Origin: Cupriavidus taiwanensis
GTDB lineage: Bacteria; Pseudomonadota; Gammaproteobacteria; Burkholderiales; Burkholderiaceae
Assembly (NCBI RefSeq): GCF_900250075.1
Contig: NZ_LT977070.1
Coordinates: forward strand, 62,001 to 126,000
Reading direction: 5' to 3'
Length of the DNA stretch: 64,000 bases
Positions 25,857 to 34,297 of the stretch are shown here, piece after piece. Every line of letters begins with the position of its first letter. The stretch's first letter is position 1. A program made the translations under genes and the position numbers. The notes under the pieces were generated by a model. That model worked only from the letters and a program-made list of their open reading frames with translations, did not search any database and was not told the DNA's origin.

Positions 25857-28800
25857 ATGGCGTCGTTTTTCCTGAAGCGCCCGGCGTTCGCCTGGGTGCT
25901 GGCCATCCTGATTGTGGTGGCGGGCCTGCTGGCCCTGAACCGCATTCCCATCGCCCAGTATCCGGCGGTGGCGCCGCCCACGGTGATCATCTATGCCGAT
26001 TACCCGGGCGCGTCCGCGCGCACGGTGGAAGACCGCGTCACCGCGGTGCTGGAGCAGCAGATGCACGGCATCCCCGGCCTGCTCTACCTCGATTCCAGCA
26101 GCGAGGGCGGCACCGCCACGGTGACGCTGGGCTTCCGCCAGGGCACCGACCCGCAGCTGGCGCAGGTCAACGTGCGCAACCGCGTGGCGCAGGCCGAACC
26201 GCTGCTGCCCGAGGCGGTGCGCCGCGGCGGGGTCTATGTCGACCAGGCCAGCAGCAGCGCCTTCATGTATGTGTCGCTGGTGTCGGACAGCGGCCAGCTC
26301 GACGAAACCGCGCTGGGCGACTTTGCCGCCGGCTCGGTGCTGCCGCTGCTGCGCCGCCTGCCCGGCATCGGCAAGGCCGAGCCCTACGGCGCCGAATACG
26401 CGCTGCGGATCTGGTTTGACCCGGACAAGCTGAACGCCTTCAACCTGACCACGGCCGAGGTCGAGGCCGCCATCCGAGCGCGCAACGGCAACGTCACGCC
26501 GGGCCAGCTGGGCGGCGCGCCGGCCGTGCCGGGCCAGTCGTTCCAGGCGATCGTGCGCCCGCCCGCGCCGATGAGCGACGCGCAGGCATTCGGGCGCATC
26601 GTGGTGCGCGCCGCCACCGATGGTTCGGCGGTGCTGCTGCGCGACGTGGCGCGGGTGGAACTGGCCGCCAGCGACTACCGCTACGGCTCCACGCTGAACA
26701 CGCGCAGCGCCGCGTCGATCGGCCTGAAGCTGGCCGACGGCGCCAACGTGCTGCAGACCTCGCGCACCGTGCGCGCCGCGCTCGATGCCGCCAGCAAGGG
26801 CTTTCCGGGCGACGTGCGCTATGAGATCTCGTATGACGGCGCCACCTTCGTGCAGGCGTCGATCTCGCGCGTGGTGCTGACGCTGATCGAGGCCACGGTG
26901 CTGGTGTTCCTGATCCTGTACCTGTTCCTCGGCAACCTGCGCGCCACGCTGATCCCGTGCATCGTGGTGCCGGTGTCGCTGCTGGGCACGGTCGCGTGCC
27001 TGTACGCGCTGAGCCTGTCGCTGAACGTGATCACGCTGTTCGGCGTAGTGCTGGCGATCGGCATCCTGGTCGACGACGCCATCGTGGTGGTCGAAAACGT
27101 CGAGCGCATCATGCGCAGCGACGGCGTGGGCGCGATGCAGGCCGCGGCGCGCTCGATGCGCGAAGTCTCCGGCGCGCTGGTCGCGGTAACGCTGGTGCTG
27201 TGCGCGGTGTTCGTGCCGATGGCGTTCTTCGGCAGCGCGGTGGGCGTGATCTACCGGCATTTCGCCGTGACCCTGGCGGTGTCGATCGCGTTCTCGCTGT
27301 TCTTTGCGCTGACGCTGGCGCCGGCGATGTGCGCCAGCCTGCTGCGCCACAGCGCGGCGCCGGCGCGCGGGCCGCTGGCGTGGTTCGATGCGCGCTTTGC
27401 CGCGTTCACCGCGCGCTATGCCGGCTGGGTGCAGGCGCTGCAGCGGCGGCGGCTGCGCTGGCTGGCGGTGTACCTGGCGCTGACGCTGGCGTGCGGCTAT
27501 GCCCTGTGGAAGATGCCGAGCGGGTTCCTGCCGGAGGAGGATACCGGCGAGATCGTGGTCGATGTGGAATTGCCCGCCGGCAGCACGCAGGCCGATACGC
27601 GCCGCCTGGTCGCCAGCCTCGAGCAGTGGATGCGCGACCAGCACTACCCGGTGCGTTCCAGCTTTGCCGTGCTGGGCTGGAGCAGCGGCGGCAGCGGCGA
27701 GCAGCGCGCCAGCCTTTTCATCGGCCTGACCGACTGGAAGGCGCGCGGGCGCGGGCAGGCGGCGCAGGCGGTGCTGGAACGGCTCTCGGCCGGCCTGGAA
27801 GGCTGGCCCGGCCGCGGCACGGCGCAACTGTTCGCCTACAACAGCTCGGCGCTGCCGGAACTGGGCAGCATCGGTGGCCTGGACATGCGCCTGGTGGCGC
27901 GCCAGCCGGTGGGGCGCGAGGCGCTCCTCGCCGCGCGCGACAAGCTGATCGAGCGCGCCAGGCAGGACCCGGTGCTGGGCGAGGTCCGCGCCACCACCGG
28001 CCAGCCGGTGCCGGCTCTGGACCTGAAGATCGACTACCGCAAGGCCGAGGCCTTCGGCGTCGATGCCGAAGCCGTGCACCACACGCTGTCGGCGACGCTG
28101 GGCTCGCGCTATATCGACGAAGTCGCGCGCGAAGGCCGGGTGCGGCGCGTGATCCTGCAGGCCGACGCCCCGTTCCGCATGCAGCCGGACCAGCTGGCGC
28201 GGGTGCATGTGCGCAACGCCCAGGGCGCGATGGTGTCGCTCGCCGCCTTCGCCTCGCTGGAATGGGGGCAAGGCGAGGTCACGCTGGAGCGCTTCGACGG
28301 CCTCAGCTCGGTGCGCATCAATGCCGAAGTGGCGCCCGGCTACACCACCGGCGCGGCGATGACGCGCCTGGCCGAATTGGTGCGCGAGCTGGGGCCCGAA
28401 TTCGACGTGCGCTGGACCGGCCGCGCCTACGAGCAGGAGCAGACCGGCACGCAGGCGCCGTGGCTGTTCGCGCTGTCGCTGCTGTTTATCTTCCTGTGCC
28501 TGGTGGCGCTGTATGAAAGCTGGACCTTGCCGCTGGCGGTGATTGCGATCGTGCCCACCGGCCTGATGGGCGCGGCCGCGGCGATCTGGCTGCGCGGCAT
28601 GCCCAATGACGTCTACTTCAAGGTGGGCGTGGTGGTGATCATGGGGCTAGCGGCCAAGAACGCCATCCTGATCGTCGAATACGCCGAGCAATTGCGGCGC
28701 GGCGCGGCGGGCGCCATGGACGTGGTCGAGGCCGCCACACGCGCGGCGCGCCAGCGGCTGCGTCCGGTGGTGATGACCTCGCTGGCGTTCGTGCTGGGGG

Positions 28801-28994
28801 TGGTGCCGCTGGCCATCAGCACCGGCCCGGGCGCGGGCGCGCAGCAGGCGGTCGGCACCGGCGTGCTGGGTGGCATGCTGGGCGCGACGGTGCTGGGCAC
28901 GCTGGCGGTGCCGCTGCTGTACGCGGCCATCGCGCGCCGGTTGCCGCGCGCGCAACCGGCGCCGGAACCCGCGGCAGCAGCGTCTACGGAATAG
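25857..28994 (+). CDS. RND efflux transporter (HAE1/AcrB-like inner-membrane pump)
   Basis: 1045 residues, the normal AcrB size. Begins MASFFLKRPAFAWVLAILI, the RND N-terminal helix; the usual two-fold pattern of 12 membrane helices and two large periplasmic loops follows. The proton-relay pair is present in GILVDDAIVVVENVERIM (helix 4), and the second half has GLAAKNAILIVEYAEQLRRG. It exports hydrophobic or cationic drugs as a trimer with a periplasmic adaptor and a TolC-like channel. Neither partner is encoded next to it, so it must borrow them from elsewhere. Sequence type is HAE1 rather than heavy-metal HME. Confidence 0.93.
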   Translation: MASFFLKRPAFAWVLAILIVVAGLLALNRIPIAQYPAVAPPTVIIYADYPGASARTVEDRVTAVLEQQMHGIPGLLYLDSSSEGGTATVTLGFRQGTDPQLAQVNVRNRVAQAEPLLPEAVRRGGVYVDQASSSAFMYVSLVSDSGQLDETALGDFAAGSVLPLLRRLPGIGKAEPYGAEYALRIWFDPDKLNAFNLTTAEVEAAIRARNGNVTPGQLGGAPAVPGQSFQAIVRPPAPMSDAQAFGRIVVRAATDGSAVLLRDVARVELAASDYRYGSTLNTRSAASIGLKLADGANVLQTSRTVRAALDAASKGFPGDVRYEISYDGATFVQASISRVVLTLIEATVLVFLILYLFLGNLRATLIPCIVVPVSLLGTVACLYALSLSLNVITLFGVVLAIGILVDDAIVVVENVERIMRSDGVGAMQAAARSMREVSGALVAVTLVLCAVFVPMAFFGSAVGVIYRHFAVTLAVSIAFSLFFALTLAPAMCASLLRHSAAPARGPLAWFDARFAAFTARYAGWVQALQRRRLRWLAVYLALTLACGYALWKMPSGFLPEEDTGEIVVDVELPAGSTQADTRRLVASLEQWMRDQHYPVRSSFAVLGWSSGGSGEQRASLFIGLTDWKARGRGQAAQAVLERLSAGLEGWPGRGTAQLFAYNSSALPELGSIGGLDMRLVARQPVGREALLAARDKLIERARQDPVLGEVRATTGQPVPALDLKIDYRKAEAFGVDAEAVHHTLSATLGSRYIDEVAREGRVRRVILQADAPFRMQPDQLARVHVRNAQGAMVSLAAFASLEWGQGEVTLERFDGLSSVRINAEVAPGYTTGAAMTRLAELVRELGPEFDVRWTGRAYEQEQTGTQAPWLFALSLLFIFLCLVALYESWTLPLAVIAIVPTGLMGAAAAIWLRGMPNDVYFKVGVVVIMGLAAKNAILIVEYAEQLRRGAAGAMDVVEAATRAARQRLRPVVMTSLAFVLGVVPLAISTGPGAGAQQAVGTGVLGGMLGATVLGTLAVPLLYAAIARRLPRAQPAPEPAAAASTE

Positions 28995-29049
28995 AAAAAC
29001 GCCTGCCAGGCGAAGAGAGAAGGAGGAGGAGGTCGGCCGGGCAGGCGGG

Positions 29050-29080
29050 AGAGAAAACTTGCGGCCACCGCAGTGGCCGC
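29050..29080 (-). terminator. Terminator of the repeat-protein gene
   Basis: Perfect 8-bp stem GCGGCCAC (29061-29068) / GTGGCCGC (29073-29080), loop CGCA; on the minus strand followed by AAGTTTTCTC. A smaller hairpin with T5 on the minus strand lies at 28994-29012. Confidence 0.7.
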
Positions 29081-29106
29081 GTCAGGTCTGGAGAAGACCC
29101 GGGGGG

Positions 29107-29520
29107 TCAGACGCGATAGCCGTACAGCGAACCGTCGCCGGAGCGCGAGTTGTCGAGCGCGCGCTCGGCCACGTCACCGGTAAAGGTGTGCGTGCCTTCG
29201 CTGAAGGTATCGAACTTGCCGCGCTTCGAGATCTCGCCGCTGAAGCTGTGCGCCCCTTCGCTGAAGGTGTCGAACTTGCCGTCGCGGCGCGACCCTTCCG
29301 AGTACGGGTCGAAGCGGCCGGTGCGGGCGCCGTCGGTGTAGGTGTCGAACTTGCCTTGCTTGGCGCCGTCCGTATACACATCGTACTTACCGACCCGCAG
29401 CGCGTCGGCATACACATCGAACTTGCCAACCTTGCTGGCAGCGGGGGCAGCCATCGCCGTAGCGGACGCGGCCACTGCCGCGAACACGAGCGCGCCGCCA
29501 AGGATACGTCTGGCGATCAT
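29107..29520 (-). CDS. Secreted protein made of six G-K-F-D repeats, unknown function
   Basis: 137 residues from ATG 29520, preceded by GAAGGAG. Signal peptide 1-24 (MIARRILGGALVFAAVAASA..AMA-AP). The mature part consists almost only of six imperfect units beginning VGKFDVYADAL, VGKYDVYTDGAKQ, GKFDTYTDGART, GRFDPYSEGSRRD, GKFDTFSEGAHSF and GKFDTFSEGTHTF; the first four are 12-13 residues and the last two 20. The invariant core is G-(K/R)-(F/Y)-D-x-(Y/F)-x-(D/E). A short tail ends SLYGYRV. No Cys. I do not recognise a domain. The spacing of aromatic and acidic residues suggests a periplasmic beta-repeat or a ligand-binding rod. Confidence 0.75.
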   Translation of the reverse strand: MIARRILGGALVFAAVAASATAMAAPAASKVGKFDVYADALRVGKYDVYTDGAKQGKFDTYTDGARTGRFDPYSEGSRRDGKFDTFSEGAHSFSGEISKRGKFDTFSEGTHTFTGDVAERALDNSRSGDGSLYGYRV

Positions 29521-29779
29521 TTGGGACTCCTTCAACTGATTTCGTCGTTCTTTCTTGTAGGTCCGGGATAAGACTCCGGCCGCTCTGCAATCTATGTTGC
29601 GATGCGAGCACGGACTGAAGATTAGTCACAGCCCGCGCCAGCAGAAATACCGCTGCGACGAATGGTGCGTTGCGAGTCGTGAAACGACTCGCTTGCCGAT
29701 GAATGGTGTCCGCGGATCGCCGGCGATACGCCGCCACGGAGGGGGGCGCGCGGCGGCGGCCGCACCCGCGAGGGCGGGC

Positions 29780-30199
29780 TCAGAGCGTGTACTGGCCGGC
29801 GGCTTCGGGCTGGAATGCGATCTCGGCGACGCTTACCTGCTGTTCGCGGCCATCGGGCAGGCGGTAACTGACGGTTTCGCCGGCACGCGCGCCCAGCAGT
29901 GCCTGGCCCACTGGTGACAGCACCGACAGCCGGCCGGCGTCGAAGTCGGCCGCGTCGGGATACGCCAGGGTCCAGTCGCGCGGCGCCTGCTCGCCCGGCA
30001 GCGTGCACACCACGCGGGTGTTCATGGTGACCACATCGGTCGGAATTTCCTCGGGCGCGACGATGGTGGCGCGCGCCAGCAGGCTGTCGAGCATGTCCTC
30101 GAGCTGGGCCGAGCCGGCGCGGCTGGCGATGCGCTCCAGGCGGGTGACATCGAGTTCGGTCAGGTACAGGGTGGCGGTCTGGGTCTTGGTGGCCGTCAT
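29780..30199 (-). CDS. rnk: Nucleoside diphosphate kinase regulator Rnk
   Basis: 139 residues from ATG 30199 (GAGGA Shine-Dalgarno). Rnk-type protein: N-terminal helix pair LYLTELDVTRLERIA and a GreA/GreB-like C-terminal FKBP-like domain with VVTMNTRVVCTLPGE, LAYPDAADFDAGRLSVLSPVGQALLGARAGETV and the final YRLPDGREQQVSVAEI. Rnk binds RNA polymerase in the secondary channel region without the acidic coiled-coil tip of GreA/B. The dimension fits E. coli Rnk (136). Upstream 517 bases are without a gene. Confidence 0.9.
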   Translation of the reverse strand: MTATKTQTATLYLTELDVTRLERIASRAGSAQLEDMLDSLLARATIVAPEEIPTDVVTMNTRVVCTLPGEQAPRDWTLAYPDAADFDAGRLSVLSPVGQALLGARAGETVSYRLPDGREQQVSVAEIAFQPEAAGQYTL

Positions 30200-30716
30200 G
30201 GCGGGTCCTCCGGCAGTCGTGGGTGGGCGCGGCCGGCCTGCATGGCGGGCGGCGGCGGTCAGGTCTTGCGGGTTGGCGTGCCGCGCAGCGGCGCGCATCA
30301 ACGGATCGGCAAAAGCGTTGCGGCGATCGCCGGCAACAACGGAAACGCTGGCTCGGGCCCGGTTCGGCCCGGGCCCCGCTATGGGAGACGAATCAGGCTG
30401 GGAACCGGGCGGAATCAGGCGGTGCGCCGATCCGGCGGGGGGAGATCGCGCGCTTGGCGCGCTGGGGCAGACTGGGCGCCAGGGCAACCGCGGACGCGTG
30501 CGCGCGGCCGGTCCGCAGCGGGCGGACAGGCGCATCGGGCATCGGCGTCAGGCGATCGGTCATGGTCTTTGCGGAAAAGGATAAGCGGCAGCGGATGGCT
30601 TGCTGCAATGGCGAGCCCGGAAGTGGTGGCTCACCTGCCTTGCTGCCCCGGGTTCATGCACCGTGCTGGTGCGAAGCCGGAGCAACCATCGTAGCACAGC
30701 GTCGGGTTCGGGGTCG
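30200..30716. other. Gene-free interval between merR and rnk
   Basis: 517 bases. Several overlapping open frames occur on both strands, all Arg/Gly/Ala-rich with no recognisable features, and I call none. A GC hairpin CGGGCC/GGCCCG (30354-30371) lacks a T-run. Promoter for rnk must lie here on the minus strand but was not identified. Confidence 0.5.
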
Positions 30717-31148
30717 TCACCCGTTGGTGGCATGGCACTCGCAGCCCGCCCCCGCCGCCGCCTGCTGCAGGTTCTGCAGGATGCCGCACGCACTGGCGGG
30801 CTGGTGATGGCGGCAGGTCTCGCGCAATGCGCGCAGCTGGCCTTCGAGCGCCTCAAGCGCCACGCGCTGGGCATGGATCTGGGCGATCTGGCGGTCCAGC
30901 AACGTGTTGATGTCGTCGCAGTCCTGCGACGGATTGCGCTCGAACTCGCGCAGCCGCCGCACGTCAGACAGACTCATCCCGAGCGAACGGCAATGGCGCA
31001 CGAAGTTCAGCTGCACCACATGGCCCTCGTCATAGCGGCGGTAGCCGTTGGCCTCGCGCGTGGGCGCGTCGAGCAGCCCTTCGCGCTCGTAGTAACGGAT
31101 GGTCTCGACATCGCAGCCGCTGGACCGTGACAGCTCGCCGATACGCAT
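30717..31148 (-). CDS. MerR-family Cd(II)/Pb(II)-responsive regulator (CadR/PbrR type)
   Basis: 143 residues from ATG 31148. N-terminal MRIGELSRSSGCDVETIRYYEREGLL is the MerR winged helix, followed by the RRYDEGHVVQLNFVRHCRSLGMSLSDV dimerisation helix. Cys77 (SQDCDDIN), Cys112 (ETCRHHQ) and Cys121 (ACGIL) align with the Cd/Pb ligand pattern of CadR; the C-terminus adds a Cys-x-Cys-His (136-139). MerR proteins untwist the promoter between -35 and -10. No P-type ATPase (cadA/pbrA) or other efflux gene is adjacent; the perfect operator upstream may serve its own gene and a distant target. Confidence 0.9.
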   Translation of the reverse strand: MRIGELSRSSGCDVETIRYYEREGLLDAPTREANGYRRYDEGHVVQLNFVRHCRSLGMSLSDVRRLREFERNPSQDCDDINTLLDRQIAQIHAQRVALEALEGQLRALRETCRHHQPASACGILQNLQQAAAGAGCECHATNG

Positions 31149-31167
31149 GTGCCTGTTCCCTTTCCAT

Positions 31168-31188
31168 ACCCTGTAACCACTACAGGGT
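31168..31188. promoter_or_regulatory. MerR-type operator upstream of the CadR-like gene
   Basis: Perfect dyad ACCCTGTA (31168-31175) - ACCAC - TACAGGGT (31181-31188), the canonical Cd/Pb MerR operator form. On the minus strand it lies between CCAACC and TATGGA, weak -35/-10 candidates with a lengthened spacer, 20 bases before the regulator's ATG. Confidence 0.8.
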
Positions 31189-31340
31189 TGGCCATAGTGT
31201 AGGTCAGTCTGCCGCATCGTGCAGAAGCTGACGAAACGCTTGCAAACGGCCATGTGCTACCGCCGCCACGGGCGGCAACAGCGCCTTGCGGCATCCTGTA
31301 GAATTCCTTCCACTTCCACCGATAAGCCGTCCCCTTGTTC

Positions 31341-31706
31341 GTGCGCGTCCTGCGGCTGCTCCTGCTGGTCATGATGCTGGCCTTCCTGCCCCTGCCGGGC
31401 TGGGCGGCTGCATTCGCGCACGCGGTGCTGTCCACCAACGAAGCCACGGCCGTACCCGCCGCTGCGCTCGGCGCCGACGACGCGGATCGCGCCGCCGTGA
31501 CAGCGGACCCGACAGGCGACCCTTTGCCGCTTCCCGAAACCGCCGAGCCGCAGTGGCAGCCCGGCGCCGACCTGGCCGAGCAACTGCTGCCCGCCACGCC
31601 GCTGCGGCTGGCCCCCTGGGCCGGCCGTGCCGGGCCGCCGCGCTATGCCGGCGCCCTGCTGCCCGAACCGGACCTGCCGCGGCTGCCGCGACCGCCGCGC
31701 GCCTGA
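31341..31706 (+). CDS. Small exported Pro/Ala-rich protein, unknown function
   Basis: 121 residues from GTG 31341 (a TTG two codons earlier is possible). A clear signal peptide is visible ([24 protein letters not shown], cleavage after about residue 24). The mature part is acidic and Ala/Pro-rich with no Cys pairs and ends in an Arg/Pro-rich PRLPRPPRA tail. No family recognised. It is divergent from the MerR-type regulator and 124 bases upstream of htpX, so it could be a target of the regulator or simply lead into htpX. Coding potential: codon use similar to neighbours, but no strong RBS. Confidence 0.5.
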   Translation: MRVLRLLLLVMMLAFLPLPGWAAAFAHAVLSTNEATAVPAAALGADDADRAAVTADPTGDPLPLPETAEPQWQPGADLAEQLLPATPLRLAPWAGRAGPPRYAGALLPEPDLPRLPRPPRA

Positions 31707-31830
31707 TCTGACTGGCGCGGCCCGGCCGTGCCCGCCCGAACCCGCGTGCCGCACACGAATGCGGCGCGCGCCTGCGGTCCCACCGCACCCTTGCGCCGCA
31801 TGGCGCGACCTACCACTGCTCCACACACAC

Positions 31831-32709
31831 ATGAAACGCGTACTGCTTTTCCTGGCGACCAACCTCGCCGTCATGCTTGTCCTCAGCATCACCGCCAGCG
31901 TGCTCGGGGTGAACCGCTTCCTGACCGCCAACGGGCTGAACCTGGGCACGCTGCTGGCATTTGCCGCGCTGATGGGCTTCGGCGGCGCCTTTATCTCGCT
32001 GCTGATGTCCAAGACCATTGCCAAGTGGTCGACCGGCGCGCAGGTCATCACCCACCCCAGCACCAGCACCGAGCTGTGGCTGGTGCAGACCGTCGAAAAG
32101 CTGGCGCAGCGCGCCGGCCTGCCGATGCCGGAAGTCGCCATCTACGAGGGCGAGCCCAATGCCTTCGCCACCGGCGCCACCAAGAACAGCTCGCTGGTGG
32201 CGGTGTCGACGGGCCTGCTGCAATCGATGTCGCATGACGAGGTCGAGGCCGTGCTGGCGCACGAGGTGGCGCACGTCGCCAACGGCGACATGGTGACGCT
32301 GACGCTGATCCAGGGCGTGGTCAACACCTTCGTGATCTTCCTGGCACGCGTGGTGGGCTACTTCGTCGATTCGATGCTGCGCAAGAACGACGAGGAATCG
32401 AGCGGCCCGGGCATCGGCTACATGGTCACCGTGATCGTGTGCGAGATCGTGTTCGGCATCCTGGCCAGCATCATCGTGGCCTGGTTCTCGCGCCGGCGCG
32501 AGTTCCGCGCCGATGCCGGCGCCGCCGGCCTGATGGGCACCCCCACGCCGATGGTCGCGGCCCTGCGCCGCCTGGGCGGCCTGGATCCGGACGGTCTGCC
32601 GCAGAACATGCAGGCGATGGGCATCGCCGGCGGCAAGTCGTGGATGGCGTTGTTCTCGAGCCATCCGCCGATCGAGCAGCGCATCGCCGCGCTGCAGGCG
32701 GCGCGCTGA
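31831..32709 (+). CDS. htpX: Heat-shock membrane protease HtpX
   Basis: 292 residues from ATG 31831. M48-family zinc metalloprotease of the inner membrane which degrades misfolded membrane proteins alongside FtsH. Two N-terminal membrane helices (about 4-24 and 35-55), zinc motif HEVAH near 144 ([13 protein letters not shown]) with downstream third ligand Glu in [16 protein letters not shown], two further hydrophobic segments (160-180 and 195-218) and the C-terminal [14 protein letters not shown]. Length matches E. coli HtpX (293). Stop is 7 bases from the convergent arfB stop. Confidence 0.96.
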   Translation: MKRVLLFLATNLAVMLVLSITASVLGVNRFLTANGLNLGTLLAFAALMGFGGAFISLLMSKTIAKWSTGAQVITHPSTSTELWLVQTVEKLAQRAGLPMPEVAIYEGEPNAFATGATKNSSLVAVSTGLLQSMSHDEVEAVLAHEVAHVANGDMVTLTLIQGVVNTFVIFLARVVGYFVDSMLRKNDEESSGPGIGYMVTVIVCEIVFGILASIIVAWFSRRREFRADAGAAGLMGTPTPMVAALRRLGGLDPDGLPQNMQAMGIAGGKSWMALFSSHPPIEQRIAALQAAR

Positions 32710-32716
32710 CGCAACG

Positions 32717-33121
32717 TCAGTCGAACACGCGGCCGCGCAGCGCCTTGACCTGGCTGCGCTGGCTCTTGCCCTCCAGCCGGCGCTGGCGCGATGCCAGCGT
32801 CGGCCGCGTCGGCCGGCGCACGCGCGGCGGCGTGGCCACGCTGCGCACCAGCTCGTGCAGGCGCCGCACCGCATCGTCCCGGTTCTGGTCCAGGCTGCGG
32901 AATTGCTGCGCCTTGATCACCACCACGCCGTCGCGCGTAATGCGGTGATCGTGCAGCGCCAGAAGGCGTTCCTTGTGGTCAGGCGGCAGCGAAGATGCCC
33001 GCACGTCGTAGCGCAGGTGCACGGCGTTGGATACCTTGTTGATGTTCTGCCCGCCCGCGCCTTGCGCGCGGATCGCGGTAATCAGGTATTCGTGGTGGGG
33101 AATGACCAGCTCGTCGACCAT
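32717..33121 (-). CDS. arfB: Alternative ribosome-rescue factor B / peptidyl-tRNA hydrolase (ArfB, YaeJ)
   Basis: 134 residues. Class I release-factor-like GGQ domain with RAQGAGGQNINKVSNAVHLRYDV (GGQ at 23-25) and a basic C-terminal tail (RRPTRPTLASRQRRLEGKSQRSQVKALRGRV) that enters the empty mRNA channel of stalled ribosomes. It hydrolyses peptidyl-tRNA on non-stop complexes without a stop codon. Length and tail agree with E. coli ArfB (140). ATG at 33121. Monocistronic. Confidence 0.94.
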   Translation of the reverse strand: MVDELVIPHHEYLITAIRAQGAGGQNINKVSNAVHLRYDVRASSLPPDHKERLLALHDHRITRDGVVVIKAQQFRSLDQNRDDAVRRLHELVRSVATPPRVRRPTRPTLASRQRRLEGKSQRSQVKALRGRVFD

Positions 33122-33159
33122 GGCTGCATCATAGCAAGCCGGCCCCGCGCCGGACCGCG

Positions 33160-33987
33160 CTAGCGCCACGAATAAGCCAGGCCGATGCCATAGGTGATCT
33201 GGTTGCGGGTGCCGCGCTGCGTCACGATGGGGCTGTCGGCCGCGTCGCCGGCCAGGCGCTGCGCGTAGACCATCGCGCCGCCATACCAGTGCTTGTCGAA
33301 CTGGTAGATCATTGCCAGCCAGCCCGTAAACTGCTCCAGCCCGCCGCCCGGGCTGTAGACGGGCAGGCCGCTGGCGGCCGAGTCCGCCGGCGTTACGCCG
33401 AAGTAGGTACGGTTGAAGCTGCCGCTGACCCAGGTCGCGCCCAGGCCCATGCCCGCGTAGATGCGCTGGTGCAACGGCATCCAGAAGGTGCCGGTGGCGG
33501 TGACGCGGCTGCCGCCGTAGACGATGCCGGCATTGGTCATCACGTTGACGCCGCCGCGCAGCCGCCACGGGACACGTCCGGGGTTCAGGTATTCATAGCC
33601 GATGTACCCGCCCGCCTCCACCGTGGTGTCGATCTCGTGCACCTGGGCCACGACCGGATCGTCGACGTTGTTTCGGCCGAGGCGCAGCCCTACCGCGGGC
33701 CCCCACTGGAAACCCGTCAGTCCGCCGAAATTGAACTGCGCATACGGCCCATACCATTCCAGCAGCCGTCCGCCCGCGGTTACATAGCGCACGCCGGGCA
33801 CCACGCCGAGCATGCGATCCTTGCCGCCGGCGAATTCGGTGGTGGAGCCGACGCCGAGGCCAACCATGTTTGGCAGCGATCCCGGCAGGCTGACCGGCGC
33901 GGCCGCGCCGGTGTGCGCGGCCACGGCCAGCGCAATGCCGGTCAGCGCACCGCGCAGCAAGCGTGGATGGCGTGTTTTGATCACCAT
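33160..33987 (-). CDS. MipA/OmpV-family outer-membrane protein
   Basis: 275 residues with a signal peptide (MVIKTRHPRLLRGALTGIALAVAAHTGAAA, cut near 29). The rest is an amphipathic beta-strand pattern with PNMVGLGVGSTTEFAGGKDRMLGVVPGVRY, typical of MipA/OmpV (scaffold for murein enzymes or a beta-barrel of unknown cargo), RLRGGVNVMTNAGI, and a C-terminal YGIGLAYSWR ending in an aromatic pair plus Arg rather than the usual terminal Phe. Outer membrane. No co-transcribed partner visible. Confidence 0.78.
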   Translation of the reverse strand: MVIKTRHPRLLRGALTGIALAVAAHTGAAAPVSLPGSLPNMVGLGVGSTTEFAGGKDRMLGVVPGVRYVTAGGRLLEWYGPYAQFNFGGLTGFQWGPAVGLRLGRNNVDDPVVAQVHEIDTTVEAGGYIGYEYLNPGRVPWRLRGGVNVMTNAGIVYGGSRVTATGTFWMPLHQRIYAGMGLGATWVSGSFNRTYFGVTPADSAASGLPVYSPGGGLEQFTGWLAMIYQFDKHWYGGAMVYAQRLAGDAADSPIVTQRGTRNQITYGIGLAYSWR

Positions 33988-34297
33988 GGCATGTCGTCCG
34001 TGACAGGGTATGGTCGGGCGACTTTATCAGCATGGCCGGAGCGCGAGGTGGCGGGACCGTCATGAAACTTTTCGCGCCGCGAATTAAGTCCGGGTCGGGA
34101 TCCATGCCGGCGGTGGCGAAATCCATACCTCAACAGGCCGCATCATTCCAAATCCGGCAATGACATATCGACCTCCTTTGCCTTTTATTCCGGACGGCAC
34201 ATGATGAGCTCAGTTCACTGAAGTCCGTGCGCGCACGAAGCCGAGCGCGATTGCTGTACGCTGCGTGCACGGATTCAGGAACCCCCTGGAGTTACCC

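Noticed and set aside
25821..28271. 816-codon minus-strand frame opposite the RND gene
   Set aside because: His/Arg/Gln/Ala-rich shadow with no fold; the plus strand has a complete AcrB-like protein.
30223..30807. Overlapping plus-strand frames between rnk and merR
   Set aside because: Gly/Arg/Ala-rich, run into the merR antisense and show no start signals or motifs.
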